Shown here in pieces: positions 31,168 through 40,601 of a stretch of DNA of 64,000 bases. The stretch covers positions 1 through 64,000 of the forward strand of contig QKEH01000114.1 in the NCBI GenBank assembly GCA_003252385.1, read 5' to 3'. The stretch's first letter is position 1, and each line of letters begins with the position of its first letter. The notes below the pieces were generated by a model, which saw nothing but the letters and a program-made list of their open reading frames with translations, was not told the origin of the DNA and searched no databases. The DNA is from Bacteroidota bacterium (GTDB lineage: Bacteria; Bacteroidota; Bacteroidia; Bacteroidales; UBA10428). A program made the translations under genes and the position numbers.

Positions 31168-31626
31168 ATGAGTAAAATTCGAAAAGAGCAGATTGACTGC
31201 TTTCTGGCGCCCAGAAAACTGGCCATAGCGGGAGCCTCAAGAAATCCGCAAAAATTTGGACACCAAATTGTTAATCACCTCCTGGCAAACGGGTATGCCG
31301 TAACTCCCATTAATCCGAATGCCGATGAAATACTGGGGCTTCCCTGCCTGAAAAAGGTGCATGAACTCCCTGGCGATATCGACAGCCTGCTCATTGTAAC
31401 ACCCCAAAGCGAGACTGACCAGATACTCCGTGAGGCAATTCAAAGAGGCATTAAGAACATCTGGGTACAACAATCGGCCGAAACAGCCGACACCCTGCGC
31501 ATTGCCGAAGAGTATCAAAGGGAAATAATTACCCGGAAGTGCATCTTTATGTTTGCCGAACCGGTAAGCAGCATCCACAAGTTCCACCGTGGTTTGGTGC
31601 GGCTTTTGGGAAGTTTACCGAAATAA
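31168..31626 (+). CDS. CoA-binding domain protein (YccU-like)
   Basis: KLAIAGASRNPQKFGHQIVNHLLANGYAVTPINPNADEILGLPC. Confidence 0.88.
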   Translation: MSKIRKEQIDCFLAPRKLAIAGASRNPQKFGHQIVNHLLANGYAVTPINPNADEILGLPCLKKVHELPGDIDSLLIVTPQSETDQILREAIQRGIKNIWVQQSAETADTLRIAEEYQREIITRKCIFMFAEPVSSIHKFHRGLVRLLGSLPK

Positions 31627-31655
31627 AAAATGCCCTGTATGGGCATTTTTTATTT
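31621..31655 (+). terminator. Bidirectional terminator between the CoA-binding gene and leuB
   Basis: Perfect AAATAAAAAATGCCC-TGTAT-GGGCATTTTTTATTT between convergent genes. Confidence 0.9.
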
Positions 31656-31665
31656 CGGGTATTTC

Positions 31666-32727
31666 TTAGTTTTTCTTGATCCAGTCGGCCAGCCAGTCGC
31701 CCACTTCCGATGTTTTATAGGCTTTTTCCTTCGAAATATCCTCAGTTACCACTCCGGCAGCCAAAGAGGCATCTACCGCATCGCGAACTTTTTTCGCTTC
31801 ATCCATCAGGTTCAACGACTCCAGCAACATAGCTGCAGAGAGTACAGTAGCCACGGGGTTCGCAATGTTTTTGCCTGCTGCCTGTGGATACGAACCGTGA
31901 ATCGGCTCAAATACCGAGGTATGTATTCCCACCGATGCGGAGGGTAACAGTCCCAACGAACCGGTAATTACACTGGCTTCATCCGATAGAATATCGCCAA
32001 ACATGTTTTCCGTTACCATCACATCAAATTTCTTGGGCCACTGGATCAACTGCATGGCTGCATTGTCCACAAACATGTAATCGGTGGTAATATCCTTATA
32101 ATCGGCTTCCATTTTTTGAGCAGTTTCGCGCCATAAACGCGAAGTAGCCAACACGTTGGCCTTATCCACAATGGTTAAACGTTTGTTGCGCTTGGCGGCA
32201 TACTCGTACGCCAGTTTAATAATCCGCTCAATTTCCTCGGTGGTGTAGGTACAGGTATCGAAAGCTTTTTTCTGATCTTCCGAACGGCCCTTTTCGCCAA
32301 AGTAAATACCCCCGGTAAGTTCCCGAACCACAACCAAATCGGCGCCTTCGACAATGTCCTTGCGCAAGGGGCTTTTATCCAGCAGCGAAGCAAAGGTGGT
32401 AACCGGACGTATATTGGCGTACAAACCCAATGCTTTACGCATGGCCAGGAGCCCTTGTTCGGGACGCACCTTGGCTTTGGGGTCGTTATCGTATTTTGGG
32501 TCGCCGATGGCGCCAAACAGCACAGCATCGGAATTCATACAAATTTCGTGGGTTTCTTTTGGGTAAGGATTGCCCACCTTATCGATGGCGGTTGCCCCAA
32601 CCAAACCAAACTCGTAGTTGAACTGATGCTGGTACTTGGCTGCTATGGCATCCATCACTTTTACGGCCTGATCTACGATCTCTGGCCCAATACCGTCTCC
32701 GGGTAATTTTGCAATTTTAAAAACCAT
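31666..32727 (-). CDS. leuB: 3-isopropylmalate dehydrogenase
   Basis: [55 protein letters not shown]. Confidence 0.97.
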   Translation of the reverse strand: MVFKIAKLPGDGIGPEIVDQAVKVMDAIAAKYQHQFNYEFGLVGATAIDKVGNPYPKETHEICMNSDAVLFGAIGDPKYDNDPKAKVRPEQGLLAMRKALGLYANIRPVTTFASLLDKSPLRKDIVEGADLVVVRELTGGIYFGEKGRSEDQKKAFDTCTYTTEEIERIIKLAYEYAAKRNKRLTIVDKANVLATSRLWRETAQKMEADYKDITTDYMFVDNAAMQLIQWPKKFDVMVTENMFGDILSDEASVITGSLGLLPSASVGIHTSVFEPIHGSYPQAAGKNIANPVATVLSAAMLLESLNLMDEAKKVRDAVDASLAAGVVTEDISKEKAYKTSEVGDWLADWIKKN

Positions 32728-32798
32728 TTATGTAATTTTTATTTTGAATTAATCGTTTGTAAATCAGCTATCCGTCTTAAAATTTCACTTTTGAGCGG

Positions 32799-32806
32799 CA
32801 AAGATA
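32799..32806 (-). promoter_or_regulatory. Bacteroidota -7 element (TATCTTTG) upstream of leuB
   Basis: Minus strand TATATCTTTG, about 70 nt before leuB. Confidence 0.5.
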
Positions 32807-32842
32807 TAAAAACCAGTCCTATATGATTCTCTGTACCGGAAA

Positions 32843-34366
32843 CTAAACATGATGCGTCCCCTCAACAATATTCAGCATCTTCATGGTAGCAATAATTGCC
32901 GCAACGGTCTGATCCGAATCCAGCCCACGTGTACGGACTTCCTTTTTCCCAATCTGCCAAGTAATAACGGCTTGCACCAGAGCATCGGTTTTACCTCCGG
33001 GAGGAATGCTGACGTGGTAATCCAATAATCGGGGCAAATCGCGTTTAAAGCCTTTATAAATTTTCTTTAGTGCCCGCATAAAGGCATCGTATTGCCCGTC
33101 GCCTACGGAGGTTTCCTCAAACTCTTTGCCGTCAATCATAATACGTAGCGTGGCTACCGGCCGTAATCCTTTGGCAGTGGATAAAGAATAATTGAGTATC
33201 TGAATTTTTTCTTCAATGGCGTTGCTGCGGAGCACATCGGAAATGATGTACGGCAAATCTTCCTGGGTAACCATTTCTTTTTTATCGCCCAGTTCAATTA
33301 TTTTTTTAGTCACCTTCTGCATCGACTCGGCATCGAGTTCAATGCCCAGATCTTCGAGATTTTTGGCAATATTGGCCTTCCCCGATGTTTTGCCCAGGGC
33401 ATAGCTGCGTTTGCGCCCAAAACGCTCGGGCAATAAATCGTTAAAATAGAGATTCTTTTTATTATCGCCATCGGCGTGTATACCACTGGTTTGGGTAAAT
33501 ACATTTTCGCCAATCAGCGGTTTATTCGGGGGAATACGTATTCCGGAGAAACTTTCCACCATTTTACTTACCAGGTTCACCTTCGATTCATCTACTGACA
33601 TTTTGAAACCAAAGTGATCCTTCACCACGGCAATAACACTGGATAGCGGCACATTGCCTGCTCTCTCGCCCAAGCCGTTAACGGTGGTATGCAAACAGCT
33701 AATCCCCGCCTTCAGTGCGGCATACACATTGGCGGTTGCCAGGTCGTAATCGTTATGGGCATGAAAATCAAACATCAGGTCGGGGTAGGTATCCCGCATT
33801 TGTTTGCAAAAGGCATAGGTTTCGTCCGGATTTAAAATTCCCAGGGTATCGGGAAGCATGAACCGGCCAATGGGTTTTTCCTGCAATTTATCGATCATGG
33901 AAAAAACATATTCGGGCGAATTGCGCATACCATTCGACCAGTCTTCGAGATAGACATTCACCTTCACGTCCAGGGACACAGCGTAATCGATCACCTCAAA
34001 AATATCGTCCAGATGCTGTTCGGGCGTTTTGCGCAGCTGGTGGGTAACATGCTGTAAGGATCCCTTGGTAAGCAGGTTAAGCACTTTGCAACCTGCGCCC
34101 AGAATCCAGTCTACCGAAGTCTTCCCGTCCACAAAACCCAATACTTCCACCTTATCGATAAACCCGTGGTCTTTGGCATAGGATGCAATTCGTTTCACGG
34201 CCTGCAACTCGCCCTCCGAAACCCGTGCCGAAGCTACCTCGAGGTAATCCACCTTCAGGTCTTCCAACAGCAATTTGGCCATACTTAACTTTTCGTCGTA
34301 TGTAAAGTTGACCCCCGATGTTTGTTCACCATCGCGTAGCGTGGTATCCATTATAGTGATTTTCAT
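32843..34366 (-). CDS. Second alpha-isopropylmalate/citramalate synthase-type (HMGL + LeuA regulatory domain) protein
   Basis: [53 protein letters not shown]-terminal LeuA-dimer-like domain. Confidence 0.85.
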   Translation of the reverse strand: MKITIMDTTLRDGEQTSGVNFTYDEKLSMAKLLLEDLKVDYLEVASARVSEGELQAVKRIASYAKDHGFIDKVEVLGFVDGKTSVDWILGAGCKVLNLLTKGSLQHVTHQLRKTPEQHLDDIFEVIDYAVSLDVKVNVYLEDWSNGMRNSPEYVFSMIDKLQEKPIGRFMLPDTLGILNPDETYAFCKQMRDTYPDLMFDFHAHNDYDLATANVYAALKAGISCLHTTVNGLGERAGNVPLSSVIAVVKDHFGFKMSVDESKVNLVSKMVESFSGIRIPPNKPLIGENVFTQTSGIHADGDNKKNLYFNDLLPERFGRKRSYALGKTSGKANIAKNLEDLGIELDAESMQKVTKKIIELGDKKEMVTQEDLPYIISDVLRSNAIEEKIQILNYSLSTAKGLRPVATLRIMIDGKEFEETSVGDGQYDAFMRALKKIYKGFKRDLPRLLDYHVSIPPGGKTDALVQAVITWQIGKKEVRTRGLDSDQTVAAIIATMKMLNIVEGTHHV

Positions 34367-34454
34367 AGCTGTACTGTTTAGTTCCTAACGATGTAAATGT
34401 AAGATGTAAAGAATTGGTAACCTGTAAAAAACGGGATACCCTTGCTTTAAGCAA

Positions 34455-34488
34455 AGAAGACAGCTTTGGCAAACCAAAACTGTCTTCT
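34455..34488 (-). other. Intercistronic hairpin between leuD and the second HMGL synthase gene
   Basis: AGAAGACAG-C-TTTGG-CAAA-CCAAA-A-CTGTCTTCT. Confidence 0.6.
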
Positions 34489-34500
34489 AAAGTTAGTGAA

Positions 34501-35097
34501 TTAGTTTACCCGATTGGCTTCAAAAGCCTCAATCTTGTCGCGTATACTCAGCAGGTAATCAATATCGTCGTATCCATTCAGCAAACACTCCTTTTTGTAC
34601 GGATTGATTTCAAAACTCTCCGACTCGTTGCTTGACACCAGCGTAATTTGCTGTTTTTCCAGATTCACTTCCAGTTCGGTTTTGGGATCGACCTGAACGG
34701 CTTTAAAAATTTTTTCCAGAAATGCGGCCGAAACCTGAACCGGAAGAATACCATTGTTCAAAGCATTGTTTTTAAAAATGTCGGCAAAAAAGCTGGACAC
34801 CACCACTTTAAATCCATAGCCATGGATAGCCCATGCAGCATGTTCCCGGCTCGATCCGCTTCCGAAATTTTTACCCCCTACCAGAATGGATCCGGAGTAG
34901 GTTGGGTCGTTTAGAACAAAGCCTTGGATAGGCTGGTTTTGTTTGTTGTAACGCCAGTCGCGAAAAAGATTGTCGCCGAAGCCCTCCTTGCTGGTAGCTT
35001 TCAGAAAGCGGGCGGGGATAATCTGGTCGGTATCCACATTCTCTATAGGCATAGGAATGCAGCTGGAACGCAATGTGGTAAATTTATCTATTGGCAT
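34501..35097 (-). CDS. leuD: 3-isopropylmalate dehydratase small subunit
   Basis: [48 protein letters not shown]. Confidence 0.97.
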   Translation of the reverse strand: MPIDKFTTLRSSCIPMPIENVDTDQIIPARFLKATSKEGFGDNLFRDWRYNKQNQPIQGFVLNDPTYSGSILVGGKNFGSGSSREHAAWAIHGYGFKVVVSSFFADIFKNNALNNGILPVQVSAAFLEKIFKAVQVDPKTELEVNLEKQQITLVSSNESESFEINPYKKECLLNGYDDIDYLLSIRDKIEAFEANRVN

Positions 35098-35127
35098 GTT
35101 TACTCGTTTTTATCGTTACACTTAAGC

Positions 35128-36552
35128 TTATAAGAAATCGCGCGGATCGGTTACTTTTCCGGTTAATGCAGCAGCAGCAGCGGTAAGCGGACTGGCCAGC
35201 AAGGTACGCGACCCGGGGCCCTGACGGCCTTCGAAGTTCCGGTTGGTGGTCGATACCGCATATAAACCTTCGGGCACCTTATCATCGTTCATAGCCAAAC
35301 ACGAGGAGCATCCGGGCTGACGTAATTCAAAACCGGCTTCTTCCAGGATTTTATCCAGACCTTCCTGTTTTGCCTGCTTCTCAACCTGCCCCGATCCGGG
35401 TACAATCCAAACCACCACGTCGTCGGCCTTTTTCTTGCCTTTTACGAAATTGGTAAACGCACGTAAGTCTTCAATACGGCCATTAGTACACGAGCCCAGG
35501 AATACGTAATCCACTTTTTTACCAATCATGGGTGTACCGGCTTCAAAGCCCATATAGGCCAACGATTTAATATAGCTTCCGCGGGCACTCTCTTCGATAG
35601 TTTCCACAGCGGGAATGCTTTGGGTAATGCCCGTGCCCATGCCTGGATTGGTACCATAAGTAATCATGGGCTCAATATCGGCTGCACGGTATTTCAGTTC
35701 CTTGTCAAATACGGCATCGCTGTCGGTTTTTAAGGTTTTCCAATAGGCCAGTTTTTTATCCCATGCATCGCCCTTGGGAGCAAACTCACGTCCTTTGATG
35801 TAGTTAAAAGTCACTTCATCGGGAGCAATATGTCCTCCGCGGGCACCCATTTCAATACTCATGTTGCAAACGGTCATGCGACCTTCCATGGTCAGTCCGG
35901 TAATGGCAGATCCGGCAAATTCCACAAAATATCCGGTAGCTCCGCCTGTGGAAATTTTAGCGATTATATACAGGATAATATCTTTGGCTTCCACTCCCTT
36001 ACCCAAAGTTCCGTCGATGGTAATGCGCATGCGTTTCGGCTTGGGCTGCATGATGCATTGTGAGGCTAAAACCATTTCCACCTCGCTGGTACCGATACCA
36101 AAAGCAACAGCACCAAAAGCACCGTGCGTGGACGTATGCGAATCGCCACAAACAATGGTCATTCCGGGTTGAGTTAAACCCAACTCAGGCCCTACCACAT
36201 GCACCACGCCCTGGTTCGGGTGTCCCAGTCCGTAATGACGGATTCCGTGTTTTGCAGTATTTTCGGCCAGTTTGTTCACCTGCATTCGCGACAATTCGTC
36301 CTTAATTGGCAGGTGCTGGTTTACAGTAGGTACGTTATGATCGGGGGTGGCCACCGAATTTTCAGGGCGGAATGCCTTAATACCTCGTTCGTCCAATCCG
36401 GCAAATGCCTGCGGGCTGGTCACCTCATGAATCAGATGACGATCGATATATACTACACTGGGACCTCCCTCAATTTGTGTAACCACATGAGAGTCCCACA
36501 CCTTATCAAATAATGTCTTTCCCAATTTTCTAAATTTTATACTGTTAAACAA
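35128..36552 (-). CDS. leuC: 3-isopropylmalate dehydratase large subunit
   Basis: [49 protein letters not shown]. Confidence 0.98.
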   Translation of the reverse strand: MFNSIKFRKLGKTLFDKVWDSHVVTQIEGGPSVVYIDRHLIHEVTSPQAFAGLDERGIKAFRPENSVATPDHNVPTVNQHLPIKDELSRMQVNKLAENTAKHGIRHYGLGHPNQGVVHVVGPELGLTQPGMTIVCGDSHTSTHGAFGAVAFGIGTSEVEMVLASQCIMQPKPKRMRITIDGTLGKGVEAKDIILYIIAKISTGGATGYFVEFAGSAITGLTMEGRMTVCNMSIEMGARGGHIAPDEVTFNYIKGREFAPKGDAWDKKLAYWKTLKTDSDAVFDKELKYRAADIEPMITYGTNPGMGTGITQSIPAVETIEESARGSYIKSLAYMGFEAGTPMIGKKVDYVFLGSCTNGRIEDLRAFTNFVKGKKKADDVVVWIVPGSGQVEKQAKQEGLDKILEEAGFELRQPGCSSCLAMNDDKVPEGLYAVSTTNRNFEGRQGPGSRTLLASPLTAAAAALTGKVTDPRDFL

Positions 36553-38041
36553 TTTTATTTATGGCATCAATAAAAGCTTCGACCGATGCGGTAATAATAT
36601 CGGTATTTCCGGAGAACCCGTAGTAAAGTTTGCCCCGGTTTTCGATTTGTATGTGCACTTTACCCAAATCATCGGTACCCCGGGTAATGGCTTGTACCAG
36701 AAATTCCTCCAGTCGTACTTTATGCCGAACCAGTTTTTTTACCGCTTTAAAGGCTGCATCGACCGGGCCGTTACCGTCTTCGGTGGCTGTGAATTCTTCA
36801 CCGCCAATATTCAGGGTTACCGTGGCCATGGGTATGGTCGATTTCCCCGAAAGTACCTGAAGGTGTTTCAGTTGAATTTTACCTTGCTCATTGGTTTTAT
36901 TACTGCCCACCAAAAGCTGCAGGTCTTCATCGTTTACGTCCTTCTTCTTATCGGCTACTTCAAGGAACTTTTCGTATACCGCGTTCAGTTCTTCTCCCTC
37001 CAGGCTGTAGCCCAGCAGGCTTAACCGGTGTTTCAGAGCGGCGCGCCCGCTGCGTGCGGTCAGCGAAATGCTCGATTCATTTACACCCACTTCCACCGGA
37101 TCAATGATCTCGTAATTTTCACGATTCTTCAACACTCCGTCCTGATGAATCCCTGATGAATGGGCGAAGGCATTACGCCCTACAATGGCCTTGTTGGGCT
37201 GCACCGGCATGCTCATCAGCGACGATACCAGACGGCTGGTTTTAAAGATCTTCCTGGTGTTGATCCCGGTTTCAATCGGGATATCCTTATGGCTTTTCAG
37301 GGTCATTACTACCTCTTCAAGCGAGGTATTTCCGGCTCTTTCGCCAATTCCGTTTATGGTCACCTCGGCCTGGCGGGCTCCGTTCAGGATTCCTGAAATA
37401 GAATTGGCAGTAGCCATACCCAAGTCGTTATGACAGTGAGTGGAAAGTATTGCCTTATCCACGTTTTTTACGTTATCAATCAAGTACTTAATCTTCTCGC
37501 CAAACTGATGAGGCAGACAGTACCCGGTGGTATCGGGGATATTAACTACGGTTGCACCGGCAGCAATCACGGCTTCCACCACCCGAGCCAGGTATTCGTT
37601 CCCGGTGCGTCCGGCATCTTCGGCATAAAATTCAACGTCTTCCACAAAACGCTTAGCATACTTCACGGCACGCACCGCACGCTCGATAATTTCATCCTCG
37701 TTGGAATTTAACTTATGATGAATGTGGTAATACGAGGTACCTATTCCGGTGTGAATTCGTTTGAATTTGGCATGTTTCAAAGCATCGGCAGCCACCTCAA
37801 TATCCTTTTCCACCGCACGGGTAAGGGCACAAATGGTAGGTTTGCTTACCGCTTTTGAAATCTCCACTACGGAATTAAAATCTCCCGGGCTGGAAATGGG
37901 AAAACCGGCTTCAATAATATCTACGCCGAGTTCCTCGAGCGCCTTGGCCACCTCAATTTTTTCGACTGTGTTCAACTGGCATCCCGGTACCTGCTCGCCA
38001 TCGCGCAGCGTGGTATCGAATATGTATAATTTATCGCTCAT
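36545..38041 (-). CDS. leuA: 2-isopropylmalate synthase
   Basis: [57 protein letters not shown]. Confidence 0.97.
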   Translation of the reverse strand: MSDKLYIFDTTLRDGEQVPGCQLNTVEKIEVAKALEELGVDIIEAGFPISSPGDFNSVVEISKAVSKPTICALTRAVEKDIEVAADALKHAKFKRIHTGIGTSYYHIHHKLNSNEDEIIERAVRAVKYAKRFVEDVEFYAEDAGRTGNEYLARVVEAVIAAGATVVNIPDTTGYCLPHQFGEKIKYLIDNVKNVDKAILSTHCHNDLGMATANSISGILNGARQAEVTINGIGERAGNTSLEEVVMTLKSHKDIPIETGINTRKIFKTSRLVSSLMSMPVQPNKAIVGRNAFAHSSGIHQDGVLKNRENYEIIDPVEVGVNESSISLTARSGRAALKHRLSLLGYSLEGEELNAVYEKFLEVADKKKDVNDEDLQLLVGSNKTNEQGKIQLKHLQVLSGKSTIPMATVTLNIGGEEFTATEDGNGPVDAAFKAVKKLVRHKVRLEEFLVQAITRGTDDLGKVHIQIENRGKLYYGFSGNTDIITASVEAFIDAINKIV

Positions 38042-38332
38042 AGTGTTAGATTATTAATTCAGAACTTTACTTTTTAAACTCGTGGTACGTCAACCAACTC
38101 TTTTTATCCCCCCCACGGGGGTAGCAAAGTATCGTGAATTTTGTTCAGTATTTTAGGATATTGTTTCATCAGTCTGTTTTCCTTTTACATTAATGAAGTA
38201 AGTCCAGCTCGTTGTGTTAAACTTATTTCACAAGAATGCTTCCTGGTTCACTATTCACTTGCCCGGGGATTCTGCTGCGAAGCTGTTGGAGGCCTTGCCG
38301 GCAAACAACCCCTTCCCGGCCATCCGGGGGTC

Positions 38333-38373
38333 TAAAAAGAAACGAGGGCTATTCTCGTGAGAACAGCCCTCGT
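38333..38373 (-). terminator. Attenuator terminator upstream of leuA
   Basis: Minus strand ACGAGGGCTGTTCTCACGAGAATAGCCCTCGTTTCTTTTT: 9-bp outer stem, inner TTCTC/GAGAA, U-rich tail. Confidence 0.85.
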
Positions 38374-38394
38374 ATATAATTTATACACACACCA

Positions 38395-38401
38395 TTCTCA
38401 C
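38395..38401 (-). promoter_or_regulatory. Candidate antiterminator segment overlapping leader stop codon
   Basis: Minus GTGAGAA is complementary to TTCTCAC in the 5' arm/loop of the terminator (38357-38363). Confidence 0.65.
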
Positions 38402-38460
38402 CTGTGTATTCGAAGAATACCAAGAAGAATAATGCTGAGTAGTAGACTTTGATAATTCAT
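38398..38460 (-). CDS. Leu/Ile-rich attenuator leader peptide
   Basis: ATG AAT TAT CAA AGT CTA CTA CTC AGC ATT ATT CTT CTT GGT ATT CTT CGA ATA CAC AGG TGA = MNYQSLLLSIILLGILRIHR; 6 Leu + 4 Ile of 20. Confidence 0.8.
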   Translation of the reverse strand: MNYQSLLLSIILLGILRIHR

Positions 38461-38477
38461 AGTTGATTATTGAATCA

Positions 38478-38485
38478 CAAAGATA
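38478..38485 (-). promoter_or_regulatory. Bacteroidota -7 element (TATCTTTG) for the leu leader transcript
   Basis: Minus strand TATATCTTTG, 17 nt upstream of leader ATG. Confidence 0.6.
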
Positions 38486-38576
38486 TAGATTATTATTTTC
38501 TTTTAAAAACATCCTTATAAAAAATTCCTCCCTCGTGGTCTTTTTGTCCGACCACTCCGGTTAGGCACAGGTAAAG

Positions 38577-39320
38577 TTAGTTTTCAAGGGCGGCCATTAC
38601 CTCCTCGGTAAGCTCCAGGTTGTGGTATACATTCTGCACATCATCCAGGTCTTCAAACTCCTCAACCAAATTTAATATCTTCTTCGACTCTTCCACAGTC
38701 AATGCCTTAGTATCGTTCGGAATACGCTGTAGTTGAGCACTCTCCACTTCAACTCCCAATTCTTCCAGTCGCTTTTGTACGCTTCCGAAATCTTCCAGTG
38801 CCGTGGTAATCACAAACATATCGCCTTCTACCTCAAATTCTTCCACTCCGGCATCAATTACCTCGAGCTGAAACTCATCCGGATCGGCACTTCCGGCTTT
38901 GACATTAAAAACTCCCTTACGCTCAAAGAGAAAACTTAATGATCCGTTGGTTCCTAAGCTTCCATTACGCTTGGTGAATACGGAACGAACCTGGCTAACG
39001 GTACGTTGATTGTTATCGGTTAAACATTCGATAAAAATGGCTATCCCATTAGGGCCATATCCCTCAAAAGTAACCTCTTGCAGGTTGTCTCCTTCTTTAT
39101 CGGCCTTATTAATTGCCCGATCCACATTTTCCTTGGGCATGTTAGCGCCCTTCGCATTGTTCATGGCCATGCGCAGGCGCGGATTGGCATCGGGATCGGA
39201 GCCGCCCTCCTTCACCGCAATGGAAATTTCTTTAACAATCCGGGAAAATATTTTACCCCTTTTGGCATCCAATGCCCCTTTCTTCCTCTTAATCGTTGAC
39301 CATTTACTATGTCCTGACAT
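38577..39320 (-). CDS. YebC/PmpR family DNA-binding regulator
   Basis: MSGHSKWSTIKRKKGALDAKRGKIFSRIVKEISIAVKEGG. Confidence 0.96.
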   Translation of the reverse strand: MSGHSKWSTIKRKKGALDAKRGKIFSRIVKEISIAVKEGGSDPDANPRLRMAMNNAKGANMPKENVDRAINKADKEGDNLQEVTFEGYGPNGIAIFIECLTDNNQRTVSQVRSVFTKRNGSLGTNGSLSFLFERKGVFNVKAGSADPDEFQLEVIDAGVEEFEVEGDMFVITTALEDFGSVQKRLEELGVEVESAQLQRIPNDTKALTVEESKKILNLVEEFEDLDDVQNVYHNLELTEEVMAALEN

Positions 39321-39356
39321 ATAGCTTAATTTACAGTTACTCGATTATTTGCGTGG

Positions 39357-39364
39357 CAAAAATA
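39357..39364 (-). promoter_or_regulatory. Bacteroidota -7 element (TATTTTTG) upstream of yebC-like gene
   Basis: Matches TAnnTTTG about 37 nt before ATG. Confidence 0.45.
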
Positions 39365-39450
39365 TAAAATAAAACAAACCCTGAAAACAGAGAAATTAAT
39401 ATCGTGACAGAGAGCCGGGATTTTCCGCTTTATGGCACCACATTTCTCCC

Positions 39451-39801
39451 TTAATTACTAGCCCAAAGTTCTGAATAGGCTGGTAATTCACCGGCATCCT
39501 GAATACAGTGGGCAATTTCCACCACCGAATGTCGAATTTGGCGGATCAGTTCTTCATCCAAATTTATGAACGAAAGTGTTATCCCCAGAGAAGCAACCAT
39601 GCCTGAAATCAGCTTTAACATTTCGTAGGCACTGCAGTCGATGGCCCTTACACCGGCAAGGTTAACCAGTACCGTATTACAGTCCTGCTTCATAGCCTGA
39701 ATTATTAACTTTTTTAGGCTTTCCTGATACCGAAAATTAATACGGCGGATAGTGTAGGCAGAAATAATGACGGTTTGATTAAAAGATTCAAGAGAAAACA
39801 T
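39451..39801 (-). CDS. STAS-domain protein (anti-sigma factor antagonist-like)
   Basis: TVLVNLAGVRAIDCSAYEMLKLISGMVASLGITLSFINLDEEL; start at 39801 fits the upstream promoter better than the ORF-track start 39870. Confidence 0.7.
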   Translation of the reverse strand: MFSLESFNQTVIISAYTIRRINFRYQESLKKLIIQAMKQDCNTVLVNLAGVRAIDCSAYEMLKLISGMVASLGITLSFINLDEELIRQIRHSVVEIAHCIQDAGELPAYSELWASN

Positions 39802-39827
39802 ACTATGACCGTTTGCTATTCGAGCTG

Positions 39828-39835
39828 CAAAAGTA
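39828..39835 (-). promoter_or_regulatory. Bacteroidota -7 element (TACTTTTG) upstream of STAS gene
   Basis: Minus TATACTTTTGCAG; lies inside the longer ORF, so supports start at 39801. Confidence 0.5.
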
Positions 39836-39917
39836 TATTTTTTCAGCATGCTGCAAGCAGGTTTCTGCAAACAATTTACTAATTGTCAACCTTTTCCAGC
39901 GCTATCCAATGATCCGA

Positions 39918-40601
39918 TCAGCCAAGTAGTTTAAAGCCTTTGCCATGAATATTGATTATTTCGACCGTAGGATCGTCCTTCAGGTATTTGCGTAACTTGG
40001 CGATATATACATCCATGCTTCGGGCGTTAAAGTAGTTGTCATCCACCCAAATGGTTTTTAGAGCAAAATTCCGTTCCAGTACCGAGTTCTTATTCAAACA
40101 CAACAACTTGAGCAGTTCGGTTTCCTTGGTGGTTAACTTCTGGATCCGATCTTTGAGAGTCAGAATCTGTTTTTCGGTATCGAAACGATAGCGCCCTATG
40201 GCAAATTCGTTCTGACTGCTCCCTCCAAATTTACCCGTCCGGCGCAGTATGGCTTCGATACGGTATACCAACTCTTCCATAGAAAAAGGTTTGGTAATAT
40301 AATCATCGCATCCGGCTTTAAAACCATCCAGAATATCTTCCTTTTGCGACTTGGCCGTTAAAAAAAGTATAGGAATGTCGGTATTGGTCATCCGAATTTC
40401 CTTGGCCAGGGTGTAGCCATCCTTAATGGGCATCATAATATCCAGGATGCACAAATCGTAATGCTGTTTGATAAAAGCCTTATAGGCCAATTCCCCGTTC
40501 GGAAATAAATCAGTGCTGTACTTTTTTGCAATCAGGTACTCCCTCAGGAGGCTTCCCAGATTCTCGTCGTCTTCGGCCAACAATACTTTTAATTCGTTCA
40601 T
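39918..40601 (-). CDS. rprY: OmpR-family response regulator, RprY-like
   Basis: VLLAEDDENLGSLLREYL, LDIMMPIKDGYTLA, TAKSQKEDILDGFKAGCDDYITKPFSMEELVYRIEAILRR; Trans_reg_C domain. Confidence 0.85.
   Translation of the reverse strand: MNELKVLLAEDDENLGSLLREYLIAKKYSTDLFPNGELAYKAFIKQHYDLCILDIMMPIKDGYTLAKEIRMTNTDIPILFLTAKSQKEDILDGFKAGCDDYITKPFSMEELVYRIEAILRRTGKFGGSSQNEFAIGRYRFDTEKQILTLKDRIQKLTTKETELLKLLCLNKNSVLERNFALKTIWVDDNYFNARSMDVYIAKLRKYLKDDPTVEIINIHGKGFKLLG

Noticed and set aside
38104-38169. 21-codon minus-strand ORF MKQYPKILNKIHDTLLPPWGG in the leuA leader
   Set aside because: Considered as a second leader peptide, but it is not Leu/Ile-rich and has no associated terminator/antiterminator pair.
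38141-38335. 64-aa plus-strand ORF between leuA and the attenuator
   Set aside because: Lies antisense in the leu leader, with no start context or family signal.
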